Assembly: GCA_947624435.1 (NCBI GenBank)
Contig: CANQKE010000004.1
Location: 1-64,000 of the forward strand
Reading direction: 5' to 3'
DNA: 64,000 nucleotides
From: an uncultured Ruminiclostridium sp.
GTDB taxonomy: Bacteria > Bacillota > Clostridia > Oscillospirales > Ruminococcaceae
Below are positions 8,211 to 18,739 of the stretch, piece by piece; the stretch's first letter is position 1, and each line of letters begins with the position of its first letter. The translations under genes were made by a program, and so were the position numbers. A model generated the notes under the pieces. The model was not told where the DNA came from. It did no database searches and worked only from the letters and a program-made list of their open reading frames with translations.

Positions 8211-9965
8211 TTATGTCTGCTTGAACTGACTGTTATACAGCTCGGAATAAAATCCGTTATTTGCAAGCAGTTCCTTATGCGTTCCTATTTCAACTATTTT
8301 TCCGGCGTTCATTACAAGTATGCAGTCCGCTTCTTTTATCGTAGAAAGGCGGTGAGCGACTATAAAGCTGGTCTTTCCGCCGGTCATTTGGGTAAAGGCA
8401 TTCTGTATTTTAAGCTCCGTGCGGGTATCTATACTGCTGGTAGCTTCGTCAAGTATCAGCATAGGCGGCATGGTGAGCATGACTCTCGCTATGCACAAAA
8501 GCTGTTTTTGTCCCTGCGATAGTCCCGAATCATCGCTTATCACGGTATCATAACCGTTTTTCATTCTTCTGATAAAGCCGTGACAATGAGCCGCCTTTGC
8601 CGCTTTCGTTATCTCTTCATCGGTGGCGTCCGGCTTGCCGTAGGCGATATTTTCCTTGACAGTACCTTTGAATATCCAGGTTTCCTGCAATACCATTCCG
8701 TAACCCAGCCGCAGGGAATCGCGCGTTACGTCTTTTATGGAATTTCCGTCTACCGAGATACTTCCGCTGTCTGTATCATAAAATCGCATAAGCAGATTTA
8801 TAACGGTAGTTTTTCCGCAGCCGGTAGGTCCTACTATAGCGATATGCTGGCCTTTTTTTACCGACAGGTCAAGGTCCTTTATAAGCTCAACGGACGGGTC
8901 GTAGGAAAAGCAAACGTCGGATATGCTGACGTTGCCTTGAATATCCGTGAGTACCTTATTGTCTGCATCCGAACTTTCATCTTCGGAATCTATAAGCTCG
9001 AATACACGCCTTGCGCTGGCAAACGCCGACTGTAATTCCGCAATAACGCCGGATATCTCATTAAACGGTTTTGTATATTGATTTGCGTAGCTTAAAAAAC
9101 AGGAAAGCTGACCTACCGTTATTCCTCCGGGGGTAAGCGCGTTTATAGCTCCGAATATTCCTACTCCGGCGTACACAAGCCCATTTACAAAGCGTGTTGA
9201 CGGGTTGGTAAGCGCGGAATAAAACTGTGCCCTAACGCCTACCTTGTACAGCTTTGCATTCAGCTCTTCAAACTTTTGTTCACTGTTTTCTTCCTGTGAG
9301 AACGCTATGACCGTCTTTTGATTGCCTATATATTCCTCCGCCAGTGTGGTGACGTCGCCGCGCAGCTTTGCCTGTTCCTTGAATTTTTTTGAGCAAAGCC
9401 TTGCTATAGTAGACGCGACCAGCAGGGAAAGCGGAGTTATCAGTATAACCACCAGCGATATCGCAACGTTTATCGAAAGCATAAAGCACAGCGTCCCCAC
9501 GATAGTTACCACTCCGGTGAAAAGCTGCTGAAAGCCTTGCAGCAATCCGTCTGAAATAGTATCTATATCCGTGACTACGCGGGAGATTATCTCACCGTGC
9601 GGGGTAGAGTCGATATATTTCAGCGGCACTTTTTGGATTTTGTTAAACGCGCCGGTGCGCAGATCTCTTATAGTGTTCTGGGTAAGGATATTTGTACTGT
9701 AGCCCATGAACCACTGAAATACCGCTCCCGCCAGAACGACAAAGAAAAGCTGTATTATTATCGGCAGTATCTTTTCAAAATCCACGTTGCCCGCGGAGAT
9801 TATGCAGTCTACCGCCTGTCCTATCAGTACCGGCGCATAAAGCGTTGCGCAGGCGGAGATTATCGCGCTGATTATCGTGAATATAAGGTACACCGTGTAA
9901 GGTCTTGTGAATTTAAGCAGCCGTATTAGTACCGCAAAGCTGCTGTTTTTATTGTTGTTCATCAT
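8211..9965 (-). CDS. ABC exporter half-transporter, catalytically complete subunit
   Basis: A 584-residue type IV ABC exporter subunit with an N-terminal six-helix membrane domain and a C-terminal ATPase. The ATPase shows Walker A GPTGCGKTT, signature LSQGQ (not LSGGQ), Walker B LILDEA with the catalytic Glu, and H-loop AHR. It overlaps the partner gene by 17 bases (start at 9965 after AAAGGAGCTGC), so the two are translationally coupled and form a heterodimer of the LmrCD/BmrCD/TM287-288 type. The altered signature motif here pairs with the altered Walker B and H-loop of the partner. The substrate (drug, lipid or peptide) is not indicated. Confidence 0.92.
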   Translation of the reverse strand: MMNNNKNSSFAVLIRLLKFTRPYTVYLIFTIISAIISACATLYAPVLIGQAVDCIISAGNVDFEKILPIIIQLFFVVLAGAVFQWFMGYSTNILTQNTIRDLRTGAFNKIQKVPLKYIDSTPHGEIISRVVTDIDTISDGLLQGFQQLFTGVVTIVGTLCFMLSINVAISLVVILITPLSLLVASTIARLCSKKFKEQAKLRGDVTTLAEEYIGNQKTVIAFSQEENSEQKFEELNAKLYKVGVRAQFYSALTNPSTRFVNGLVYAGVGIFGAINALTPGGITVGQLSCFLSYANQYTKPFNEISGVIAELQSAFASARRVFELIDSEDESSDADNKVLTDIQGNVSISDVCFSYDPSVELIKDLDLSVKKGQHIAIVGPTGCGKTTVINLLMRFYDTDSGSISVDGNSIKDVTRDSLRLGYGMVLQETWIFKGTVKENIAYGKPDATDEEITKAAKAAHCHGFIRRMKNGYDTVISDDSGLSQGQKQLLCIARVMLTMPPMLILDEATSSIDTRTELKIQNAFTQMTGGKTSFIVAHRLSTIKEADCILVMNAGKIVEIGTHKELLANNGFYSELYNSQFKQT

Positions 9966-11703
9966 GCAGCTCCTTTTCTATTTCGTCGGCGCTGAACTGA
10001 GAAAGGCATATCTCGCAGTATTCGGCGCAGGAGGAGAGCAGCTCTCTGTGCGTTCCCATGCCTATCATCTCTCCGTCGCTCATGACGATTATTTTATCTG
10101 CCGCTTTTACGGTATTTGCGCGCTGTGAAATAATTATGACCGTCATATCGGCGCAGTTTTCTTTTATAGCGGTCCGTAAATGCGAATCGGTCGCGTAATC
10201 AAGGGCACTTGCGCTGTCGTCGAGGATAAGTATTTCCGGCTCGCGGCACAATGCCCGCGCTATAGTGAGCCTTTGCTTTTGTCCGCCGGAAAGATTTTTA
10301 CCCTCCTGCATTATCATGCTGTCCGTTTTGTCCGGCATTTGCATAACAAAATCTTCCGCCTGCGCGATATTAAGCGCACGGTGTATCTCCTCATCGGAAA
10401 TATCGTCTTTGCCCCATTGCATATTGCTGCGCAGCGACCCGCTGAACAGAGCCGCCTTCTGCGGCACTAGTCCTATAAGACCTCTTAACTGTCTGAACGG
10501 ATATTCTCTTACGTCGCGTCCGTTGACCTTAACAGCGCCGTCGGTCACATCGTAAAAGCGGGGTATCATGTTTATTAAAGTCGTTTTACCGCTGCCGGTA
10601 CCGCCTATTATACCTATCGTTTCGCCGCGTTTTGCGGTAAAGCTGATATTTTTAAGCGCAAGGTCGGCGTTATCGTGATAGCTGAAGGATACGTTGTCAA
10701 ATTCTATAGCGGGAGCATTTTCGTTAAACTTGATATCTTCTTTGGCGCTGTCTGTTACCGACGGCTTTGTTTCCAACACTTCGTTTACTCTGGCGGCGCT
10801 GGCGGCGGATTTTGTAAAGATGACGACTAAGTTGGAAACGACTATAAGAGCAAGCAGTATCTGATTCATGTAGTTTACCAGAGCGATTATTTCACCCTGT
10901 GTAAGCTCTCCGGCGTCTACCGAAAATCCTCCCAGCCAGATGACCGCGACTATCGCAAGATTTAATATAATAGTCGTAGCGGGATTGAGCAGCGCCGATA
11001 TTTTTCCTGCACGGACCGCCGTTTTATTTATATCGTCGGCGTTTTCACCGAATCGGTCTATCTCATGCTGCTGCTTTGCAAACGCTCTCACCGCGCGGGC
11101 GCCGATAAGATTTTCCCGTGTGATACGAGAGGTCTTGTCCAGCTTTTTTTGGATATTTCTGTAAAAGGGGATAGTCCTGTTGGTTACCAGCCACAAGGTT
11201 ATTGCAATAAGCGGTATCGCCGCAAGGAATATCATCGACAGCTTTACGTCTATAGTAAAAGCCATTACCGTCGCGCCTATAACAAGAAACGGCGCTCTCA
11301 CCACCAAGCGTATCAGCATAGCGACCGCTACCTGAAGCTGATTTATGTCCGAGGTCAGGCGGGTTATCAGGGAAGAAGTGCCGAGCTCGTCCAGTTCTTT
11401 ATATGACAGCTTGTTTATATGTGAAAAAAGCTCGCGGCGCAGCTCCGTACCAAAGCCCTGCGACGCTTTTGACGCCATATACTGGCAGATCAGTGCAAAG
11501 CCCAGTCCGCACACTCCGAGCAGAACAATGACCGCGCCGTTTTTATATATATAGCCATCGTCGCCGCCGGCGATACCGTTGTCTATTATCCCCGCCATGA
11601 CTAACGGCACGATAAGCTCGAATACGGCCTCGGTCAGCTTAAATATCGGTCCGAGTATGACCTGAAGCTTATATTTTTTAAGAAATCTTGCTAACTTTAC
11701 CAT
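9949..11703 (-). CDS. ABC exporter half-transporter, degenerate-site subunit
   Basis: A 584-residue ABC exporter subunit beginning MVKLARFLKKY. ATG 11703 is preferred to the GTG four codons earlier because GGGAG lies at proper spacing only for the ATG. It has six membrane helices, then an ATPase with Walker A GGTGSGKTT and canonical signature LSGGQ. Walker B is LILDDS, so the catalytic Glu is replaced by Asp, and the H-loop reads ISQR, with His replaced by Gln. This makes one of the two composite ATP sites of the heterodimer non-canonical, as is known for heterodimeric bacterial exporters. It lies immediately after the lysine-operon terminator, so it has separate transcription. Confidence 0.92.
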   Translation of the reverse strand: MVKLARFLKKYKLQVILGPIFKLTEAVFELIVPLVMAGIIDNGIAGGDDGYIYKNGAVIVLLGVCGLGFALICQYMASKASQGFGTELRRELFSHINKLSYKELDELGTSSLITRLTSDINQLQVAVAMLIRLVVRAPFLVIGATVMAFTIDVKLSMIFLAAIPLIAITLWLVTNRTIPFYRNIQKKLDKTSRITRENLIGARAVRAFAKQQHEIDRFGENADDINKTAVRAGKISALLNPATTIILNLAIVAVIWLGGFSVDAGELTQGEIIALVNYMNQILLALIVVSNLVVIFTKSAASAARVNEVLETKPSVTDSAKEDIKFNENAPAIEFDNVSFSYHDNADLALKNISFTAKRGETIGIIGGTGSGKTTLINMIPRFYDVTDGAVKVNGRDVREYPFRQLRGLIGLVPQKAALFSGSLRSNMQWGKDDISDEEIHRALNIAQAEDFVMQMPDKTDSMIMQEGKNLSGGQKQRLTIARALCREPEILILDDSASALDYATDSHLRTAIKENCADMTVIIISQRANTVKAADKIIVMSDGEMIGMGTHRELLSSCAEYCEICLSQFSADEIEKELHDEQQ

Positions 11704-11724
11704 ATTTTCTCCCACAATAATATT

Positions 11725-11753
11725 AAAAGCACCGGCAATTTGCCGATGCTTTT
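11725..11753 (-). terminator. Terminator of the asd-dap operon
   Basis: A near-perfect 14-bp inverted repeat AAAAGCA-CGGCAA/TTGCCG-TGCTTTT with T-tracts, directly after the stop of the ACT-domain gene. Confidence 0.8.
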
Positions 11754-11763
11754 TAATTAAAAA

Positions 11764-12207
11764 TCAAAGCTCATTAAGCGCCTGTTGTATATCCTCACAG
11801 CAGCTTTCCGGCACAAGCATACATATTTCGTCGTTTCCGGTGGAGATCATCAGCACTTCTGCCGAAACAGAGTCTATAAGCCCGAATACCTTTGCCGCAA
11901 ATCCTGCCTGATCGCACATCTCATCGCTTAATATGCGTATCTTTACGTTACCGCTGGTGACAAACGGGGTAACTCCCGATTCCGGCGTGATCTTACCCAT
12001 TATCTTAAGCAGGTTAGGAATATCGTCGTCGCTGAAGCTGAAACCGAACGATACCCGATCTGATCTGGGAGGGGTCTGGGAGATCATGTCTATGTTTATT
12101 CCGGCCTGTGCGACCGCTTTAAGTACCGCAGTCTCAAACCCTATATTTGCGGGAATATCTGAAAATGTAACGGCGGAATAGCCGTCAAAAGTGTTTATTT
12201 CGGTCAT
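11764..12207 (-). CDS. Stand-alone tandem ACT-domain protein (aspartokinase regulatory-domain type)
   Basis: A 147-residue protein made of two ACT repeats, about 10-75 and 85-147. The first segment, 'DIPANIGFETAVLKAVAQAGINIDMISQTP', resembles the C-terminal regulatory part of lysine-sensitive aspartokinases, but no kinase domain is attached. It is the last gene of asd-dapA-dapB, 15 bases after dapB, so it is likely to sense lysine, threonine or another aspartate-family amino acid. It may associate with an aspartokinase encoded elsewhere. The ligand is inferred from context only. Confidence 0.8.
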   Translation of the reverse strand: MTEINTFDGYSAVTFSDIPANIGFETAVLKAVAQAGINIDMISQTPPRSDRVSFGFSFSDDDIPNLLKIMGKITPESGVTPFVTSGNVKIRILSDEMCDQAGFAAKVFGLIDSVSAEVLMISTGNDEICMLVPESCCEDIQQALNEL

Positions 12208-12222
12208 GTTTGACTCCTTTTC

Positions 12223-12981
12223 TTATGACTGAGAAAGCAGGTCGGACATTTCGTACAGCCCGCTAGGTTTGCCTTTAAGATAGATCGCCGCATTTACCGC
12301 GCCTACCGCGAACACCTGCTTTGAACCGGCCGAGTGGGAGAGGGTTATCACCTCGTCGCGTCCGGCGAAGATAACGTCGTGTTCTCCGACTATTGTTCCT
12401 CCGCGAACGGAATGTATGCCTATCTCGGTATTTTCACGCGGCTTTCTTACGCTGTGACGGTCATATACATAGTGCATTTTGTTGTCAAGCTCGTTATTGA
12501 TAGCCTCGGCTATCATGATAGCGGTACCGGACGGCGCGTCCTTTTTAAGATTGTGATGCTTTTCAAGTATCTCGATATCAAACTGTCCGCCAAGCACTTT
12601 TACCGCGCGCTTTGCGAGGTCTACCAGCAGGTTTATCCCAAGTGAAAGGTTGAAAGTGAAAAACACCGGTATCTGCGCGGCAGCCGACTTTATCTGATTT
12701 ATCTGCTCGTCGGTGTATCCGGTAGTCGCTATGACTATAGGCACATTATTTATCTTGCAGTAATCAAGCAGGCTGTCCAGTGCCGACGGGTGGGAAAAGT
12801 CGATTATGACGTCCGGCTTTTCGGCAAGCTCGTATACCTCTTTAACTACGGGAAAATCCGAGTATTGCTCGCCGGTTATGTCTATTCCGGCGGAAATTAC
12901 GCAGTCGTTTCTTGTTTTAACTATATCGTTTATTGTTCTTCCCATTTTACCGGCCGCGCCGGTAACAGCAATTTTAACCAT
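12223..12981 (-). CDS. dapB: 4-hydroxy-tetrahydrodipicolinate reductase
   Basis: A 252-residue protein catalysing the NAD(P)H-dependent second step of the diaminopimelate/lysine branch. The Rossmann motif VTGAAGKMGR is at residues 5-14. The conserved 'DFSHPSAL' and 'EKHHNLKKDAPSGTA' segment carries the catalytic His pair and Lys. Length is normal for the family. It lies 11 bases downstream of dapA and is co-directional. DAP feeds both lysine and peptidoglycan, and dipicolinate for spores. Confidence 0.96.
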   Translation of the reverse strand: MVKIAVTGAAGKMGRTINDIVKTRNDCVISAGIDITGEQYSDFPVVKEVYELAEKPDVIIDFSHPSALDSLLDYCKINNVPIVIATTGYTDEQINQIKSAAAQIPVFFTFNLSLGINLLVDLAKRAVKVLGGQFDIEILEKHHNLKKDAPSGTAIMIAEAINNELDNKMHYVYDRHSVRKPRENTEIGIHSVRGGTIVGEHDVIFAGRDEVITLSHSAGSKQVFAVGAVNAAIYLKGKPSGLYEMSDLLSQS

Positions 12982-12992
12982 CTGTTATCCCT

Positions 12993-13889
12993 TTACTTTG
13001 AGTATTTTCCGGAAATACCGAGCTTATCCATCGACGCGAGCAGCTTTGCTATCTTTTCCTCTTCCATTTGTACCAGAGGAAGTCTGCATTCGCCTACGTC
13101 AAGACCCATTATATTCATGGCTTCCTTGACGGGAATGGGGTTTACGTCGATAAATAAGAGATTTGTGAATTCCAGCAGCTTTAACTGTAACTCGGCAGCT
13201 TTCTTATAATCTCCGTCAAGACAGTATGCCGCGATATTATGTACTTCATTCGGAAGGCAGTTTGCGAGCACCGAAATAACACCCTTGCCGCCAAGCGACA
13301 TAATAGGCACTATCTGGTCGTCGTTGCCGGAATATATATCAAGGTCGGTCTCCGCCGCTATACGAGCCACCGCGCTTATACTGCCGCTTGCTTCTTTTGC
13401 TGCGACGATATTTTCTACCTTAGACAGTTCTTTATAGGTCTCTACCGCGATATTCACACCGGTGCGGCTGGGTACATTGTAAAGGATAATAGGCAGCTTT
13501 ACACTGTGAGCGATAGCGGAGAAGTGCGCAACAAGTCCTTTTTGAGAGGTCTTGTTGTAGTAGGGAGTGACCTGCAAAAGTGCGTCCGCGCCGAGGTTTT
13601 CTGCCTCTTTTGAAAGCTCGATAGAATAAGCGGTGTCGTTGCTGCCCGTTCCGGCAATTACCGGTACGCGTTTTGCTACCCGCTCTACACAGAACTTTAT
13701 AAGATTTCTGTGCTCCTCGTCGCTGAGCGCGGCGGATTCACCCGTAGTGCCGCATACGACTATAGAATCGGTACCGCCGGAGATCTGCATTTCTATAAGG
13801 TCGGCAAAACGATCATAATTTATGCTTCCGTCGGTGTTCATCGGAGTTGCAATAGCGACTCCGGAGCCTGTAAAGATAGTTTCTTTCAT
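12993..13889 (-). CDS. dapA: 4-hydroxy-tetrahydrodipicolinate synthase
   Basis: A 298-residue TIM-barrel Schiff-base aldolase condensing pyruvate with aspartate semialdehyde. The Schiff-base Lys165 lies in AAKEASG, with Tyr137 in YNVPSRTG and the GTTGE loop at 47-51. The start has GGAGGGTC upstream. Length is typical. It follows asd after 116 bases that contain a possible leader ORF. Confidence 0.96.
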   Translation of the reverse strand: MKETIFTGSGVAIATPMNTDGSINYDRFADLIEMQISGGTDSIVVCGTTGESAALSDEEHRNLIKFCVERVAKRVPVIAGTGSNDTAYSIELSKEAENLGADALLQVTPYYNKTSQKGLVAHFSAIAHSVKLPIILYNVPSRTGVNIAVETYKELSKVENIVAAKEASGSISAVARIAAETDLDIYSGNDDQIVPIMSLGGKGVISVLANCLPNEVHNIAAYCLDGDYKKAAELQLKLLEFTNLLFIDVNPIPVKEAMNIMGLDVGECRLPLVQMEEEKIAKLLASMDKLGISGKYSK

Positions 13890-13911
13890 ACAATGACCCT
13901 CCTATATTAAT

Positions 13912-13938
13912 TCAAGTGTGTAGATCAGCCGGTCGCAA
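13912..13938 (-). CDS. Possible 8-codon leader peptide before dapA
   Basis: A perfect AAGGAGGT (13954-13947) lies 8 bases before a TTG that opens MRPADLHT and a stop. A 12-codon ATG frame (13963-13925) overlaps it in another phase. The Shine-Dalgarno lies in a GGTCG/CGACC hairpin. No lysine, Asp or Thr codon run is seen, so classical amino-acid attenuation is not supported. It may simply be a decayed start or a coupling device. Confidence 0.25.
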   Translation of the reverse strand: MRPADLHT

Positions 13939-14005
13939 GACAGCCGACCTCCTTTTTTATCATAAAAATTCCGTGCTGATATATCTTTGGCAAAATTTTA
14001 TGCGA

Positions 14006-15079
14006 TCAGTCAAAATAACCCTTTGCCGCATACAGCTCCGCCATCAGCACAGCACCGCCCGCAGCACCTCTCAAGGTGTTATGCGAGAGCGAAACAAACT
14101 TATAATCATACTGCGTATCCTCTCTTAAACGTCCTATAGATACAGCCATGCCGTTTTCAAGATTTCTGTGAAGCGCCGTTTGAGGCATATTGTCCTCTTC
14201 AAAATAATTTAAGAACTGCTTAGGCGCGGAAGGAAGCTCAAGCTCCTGCGGAGCACCCTTGTATTCTTTCCAAAGACGCTTTATCTCATCTATGGACGGC
14301 TTGTTCTCAAAGCTTGCAAAAACTGCGGCAAAATGACCGTTAGACACCGGTACACGCAGGCATTGAGTAGTTATCATCGGCTTATCCGCCTTTACTATCT
14401 TGTCGCCCTCGATCCTGCCCCAGACCTTGAGCGGCTCCTGCTCGCTCTTTTCTTCTTCTCCGCCTATGTAGGGGATAACGTTGTCAACCATTTCCGGCCA
14501 GGTCTCAAAGGTCTTTCCCGCGCCGGAGATAGCCTGATAGGTGCAGGCGAGGACTTTTGTAATACCGAACTTACGCAGCGGGTTCAGCGCGGGGACATAG
14601 CTTTGTATAGAGCAGTTGGACTTTACCGAGATGAAGCCCTTTTTGGTGCCTAAACGCTTTCTCTGAGCGTGTACTATCTCCATGTGGTCGTCGTTTATCT
14701 CCGGAATTATCATCGGCACGTCGTCGGTAAAACGATGTGCGGAATTGTTTGACATTACCGGACATTCATGCTTTGCATAAAGCTCTTCCAGCGCCTTTAT
14801 CTCGTCTTTTTTCATATTGACCGCACAGAATACAAAATCCACCTGTTCGGTTATTTTGTCTATATCCGCAGTCGCGTCCATTACTATCATATCTTCCATG
14901 GAGCGGGGCATAGGCTTTTCAATGAGCCAGTGCGCAGCCTCTTTATACGTCTTTCCCGCAGAACGCGAGGACGCCGCAAGCACCTTGACCTTGAACCACG
15001 GATGATTTTCCAGCAGGACGGCAAATCGCTGACCTACCATACCCGTTGCACCGATTATTCCTACATTATAGCTTTTCAT
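14006..15079 (-). CDS. asd: Aspartate-semialdehyde dehydrogenase, archaeal/fungal-type
   Basis: A 357-residue protein reducing aspartyl phosphate to aspartate semialdehyde. GATGMVGQR (10-18) is the NADP loop, the active-site Cys lies in SNCSIQ near residue 156, and the C-terminal 'GRLREDTQYDYKFVSLSHNTLRGAAGG' is typical of the longer archaeal/fungal-type subfamily rather than the ~330-residue enzyme of Bacillus. ATG 15079 is preferred to GTG 15088, since GGTGA provides the ribosome site. It is the first gene of the asd-dapA-dapB-ACT operon, downstream of a terminated structured RNA. Confidence 0.94.
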   Translation of the reverse strand: MKSYNVGIIGATGMVGQRFAVLLENHPWFKVKVLAASSRSAGKTYKEAAHWLIEKPMPRSMEDMIVMDATADIDKITEQVDFVFCAVNMKKDEIKALEELYAKHECPVMSNNSAHRFTDDVPMIIPEINDDHMEIVHAQRKRLGTKKGFISVKSNCSIQSYVPALNPLRKFGITKVLACTYQAISGAGKTFETWPEMVDNVIPYIGGEEEKSEQEPLKVWGRIEGDKIVKADKPMITTQCLRVPVSNGHFAAVFASFENKPSIDEIKRLWKEYKGAPQELELPSAPKQFLNYFEEDNMPQTALHRNLENGMAVSIGRLREDTQYDYKFVSLSHNTLRGAAGGAVLMAELYAAKGYFD

Positions 15080-15126
15080 TTGTTTCACCGTATCTTTCTT
15101 TTATTCTTTACACATAAGCCTGTATA

Positions 15127-15155
15127 AAATAAAAAGCCGCTTGTTCACTAGCGGC
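15127..15155 (-). terminator. Intrinsic terminator at the end of the asd-upstream RNA
   Basis: On the minus strand GCCGCT, an 8-base loop, AGCGGC and TTTTTATTTT. It lies 48 bases before the asd start, so it either ends a separate RNA or attenuates asd. Confidence 0.85.
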
Positions 15156-15290
15156 CGAAATTGCAGATATAGAGCAAATGCTCTCCAACATTCAGCATAC
15201 GCGAGTTGTGTGTTCTGCATTTGTTATTAAATACAAAAACCAATGTTGCGGCATTACTCGCCGCAGGGCGCAAATATACACCCGATATCG
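15127..15290 (-). ncRNA. Free-standing structured RNA of unassigned family (6S-like or novel) upstream of asd
   Basis: A ~160-nt transcript is defined by a consensus promoter at 15324-15296 and a strong terminator at 15155-15127. Predicted stems, by eye, are GGGUG/CGCCC, GCGGC/GCCGC with loop GAGUAAU, a long-range CAACAUU/AAUGUUG helix, and AGAGC/GCUCU. ACUC in the apical region is complementary to GAGU in the second loop, a possible pseudoknot. No open frame with a ribosome site is present. The CCCUGCGG segment and the bubble-like layout recall 6S RNA, but the match is weak. No lysine, SAM, T-box or other familiar riboswitch consensus is visible. It could also be a terminating leader of asd. 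Confidence 0.6.
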
Positions 15291-15295
15291 TATTT

Positions 15296-15324
15296 ATATT
15301 ACCATAATTTATAGGTTTTGTCAA
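15296..15324 (-). promoter_or_regulatory. Consensus promoter of the structured RNA (and asd)
   Basis: On the minus strand TTGACA (15324-15319), 17 bases, TAATAT (15301-15296). It lies back to back with the queA promoter. Confidence 0.85.
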
Positions 15325-15346
15325 TGCCAAAACACAAAAAAATTGA

Positions 15347-15375
15347 TTGATTTTTATCCGGTAATGTGCTATTAT
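15347..15375 (+). promoter_or_regulatory. Promoter of queA
   Basis: TTGATT (15347-15352), a 17-base spacer and TATTAT (15370-15375), about 50 bases before the queA start. Confidence 0.6.
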
Positions 15376-15424
15376 ATTTAATATATAAAAATGTGCAGTC
15401 AAAAGAAAATGAGGAAAAAGATAA

Positions 15425-16453
15425 ATGCAGAAAAAGGATTTTTATTACGACCTGCCTAAAGAGCTTATCGCTCAGACCCCGCTTGAACCGCGCGACAGCT
15501 CCAGGCTGATGAAGATAGACAGAACCGATGGCAGTATTATACACGACCGCTTTTATAATATATGCGAGTATCTCAGAAAAGGTGACCTGCTGGTGCTGAA
15601 CGATTCAAAGGTTTTTCCGGCAAGACTGTACGGTATCAAGGAAAATACAGGCGCGGCGGTGGAATTTCTGCTGTTAAAGCAGCTTGCCGAAGGCGTATGG
15701 GAGGTCATGGTGCGTCCCGGAAAAAGGCTGCCGGTCGGCTCGAAGGTGGATTTTTCCGGACTTATGACCGCCCAAATAACCGAAATATCGGAGGGCGGCA
15801 ACCGTATAGCAAAATTCACCTACGACGGCGTTTTTTTTGAGCTTTTGGACAGAATAGGTCAGATGCCGCTGCCGCCGTATATTACCGAAAAGCTTAAGGA
15901 CAAGCAGAGATATAATACGATATATTCCCATGAGCTGGGTTCTGCCGCCGCTCCGACCGCGGGGCTTCACTTTACCGAGCGGGTGTTTGATAACATACGC
16001 AAAAAAGGCGTCGATACGGCTTTTGTTACGCTGCATGTGGGATTAGGAACGTTCCGTCCGGTAAAAGAGGACGATATATTAAAGCATAAAATGCACGTCG
16101 AGCATTTTTCGATACCGCAGGAAACGGCGGATAAAATAAAGGAATGTAAGCAGCGCGGCGGCAGAGTGATAGCGGTAGGCACTACCAGCTGCCGTACTTT
16201 AGAGGCGGCCGCAGGAATGGACGAAAACGGCGAAGTAAAGCCTGTTACGTCGGATACCGGGATATTTATTTATCCGGGGTATAAATTCAGATGTATAGAC
16301 GGGCTGATAACAAACTTTCATTTGCCGGAAAGTACGCTTATAATGCTGGTCAGCGCATTTCTCGGACGAGAGCGCACATTAGCCGCATATCAGACCGCCA
16401 TTGAGGAAAAATACAGATTTTTTTCCTTTGGAGATTGCATGTTGATAATTTGA
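15425..16453 (+). CDS. queA: S-adenosylmethionine:tRNA ribosyltransferase-isomerase
   Basis: A 342-residue cytoplasmic enzyme that transfers and isomerises the ribose of AdoMet to preQ1 at tRNA position 34, making epoxyqueuosine. The N-terminal 'FYYDLPKELIAQTPLEPRDSSRL', the 'PTAGLHFT' loop near 180 and the C-terminal 'TNFHLPESTLIMLVSAFLG' are family hallmarks. Length is standard. GAGGAAAAAG precedes the ATG. It is the first gene of a plus-strand group with a phosphatase, tgt and mntP; queH lies 12 kb away in the window. Confidence 0.97.
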   Translation: MQKKDFYYDLPKELIAQTPLEPRDSSRLMKIDRTDGSIIHDRFYNICEYLRKGDLLVLNDSKVFPARLYGIKENTGAAVEFLLLKQLAEGVWEVMVRPGKRLPVGSKVDFSGLMTAQITEISEGGNRIAKFTYDGVFFELLDRIGQMPLPPYITEKLKDKQRYNTIYSHELGSAAAPTAGLHFTERVFDNIRKKGVDTAFVTLHVGLGTFRPVKEDDILKHKMHVEHFSIPQETADKIKECKQRGGRVIAVGTTSCRTLEAAAGMDENGEVKPVTSDTGIFIYPGYKFRCIDGLITNFHLPESTLIMLVSAFLGRERTLAAYQTAIEEKYRFFSFGDCMLII

Positions 16454-16469
16454 GCGTAAGGAGAAGCCT

Positions 16470-18714
<2,245 letters not shown>

Positions 18715-18739
18715 AATTTTACCGGAGGGAGCGTTTTAT

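Noticed and set aside
15089..15300. Lysine riboswitch upstream of asd
   Set aside because: The conserved core segments of the lysine riboswitch are not found; the region is a different structured RNA.
18715..18739. yybP-ykoY manganese riboswitch before mntP
   Set aside because: Only 25 bases separate tgt and mntP; no room and no conserved motif.
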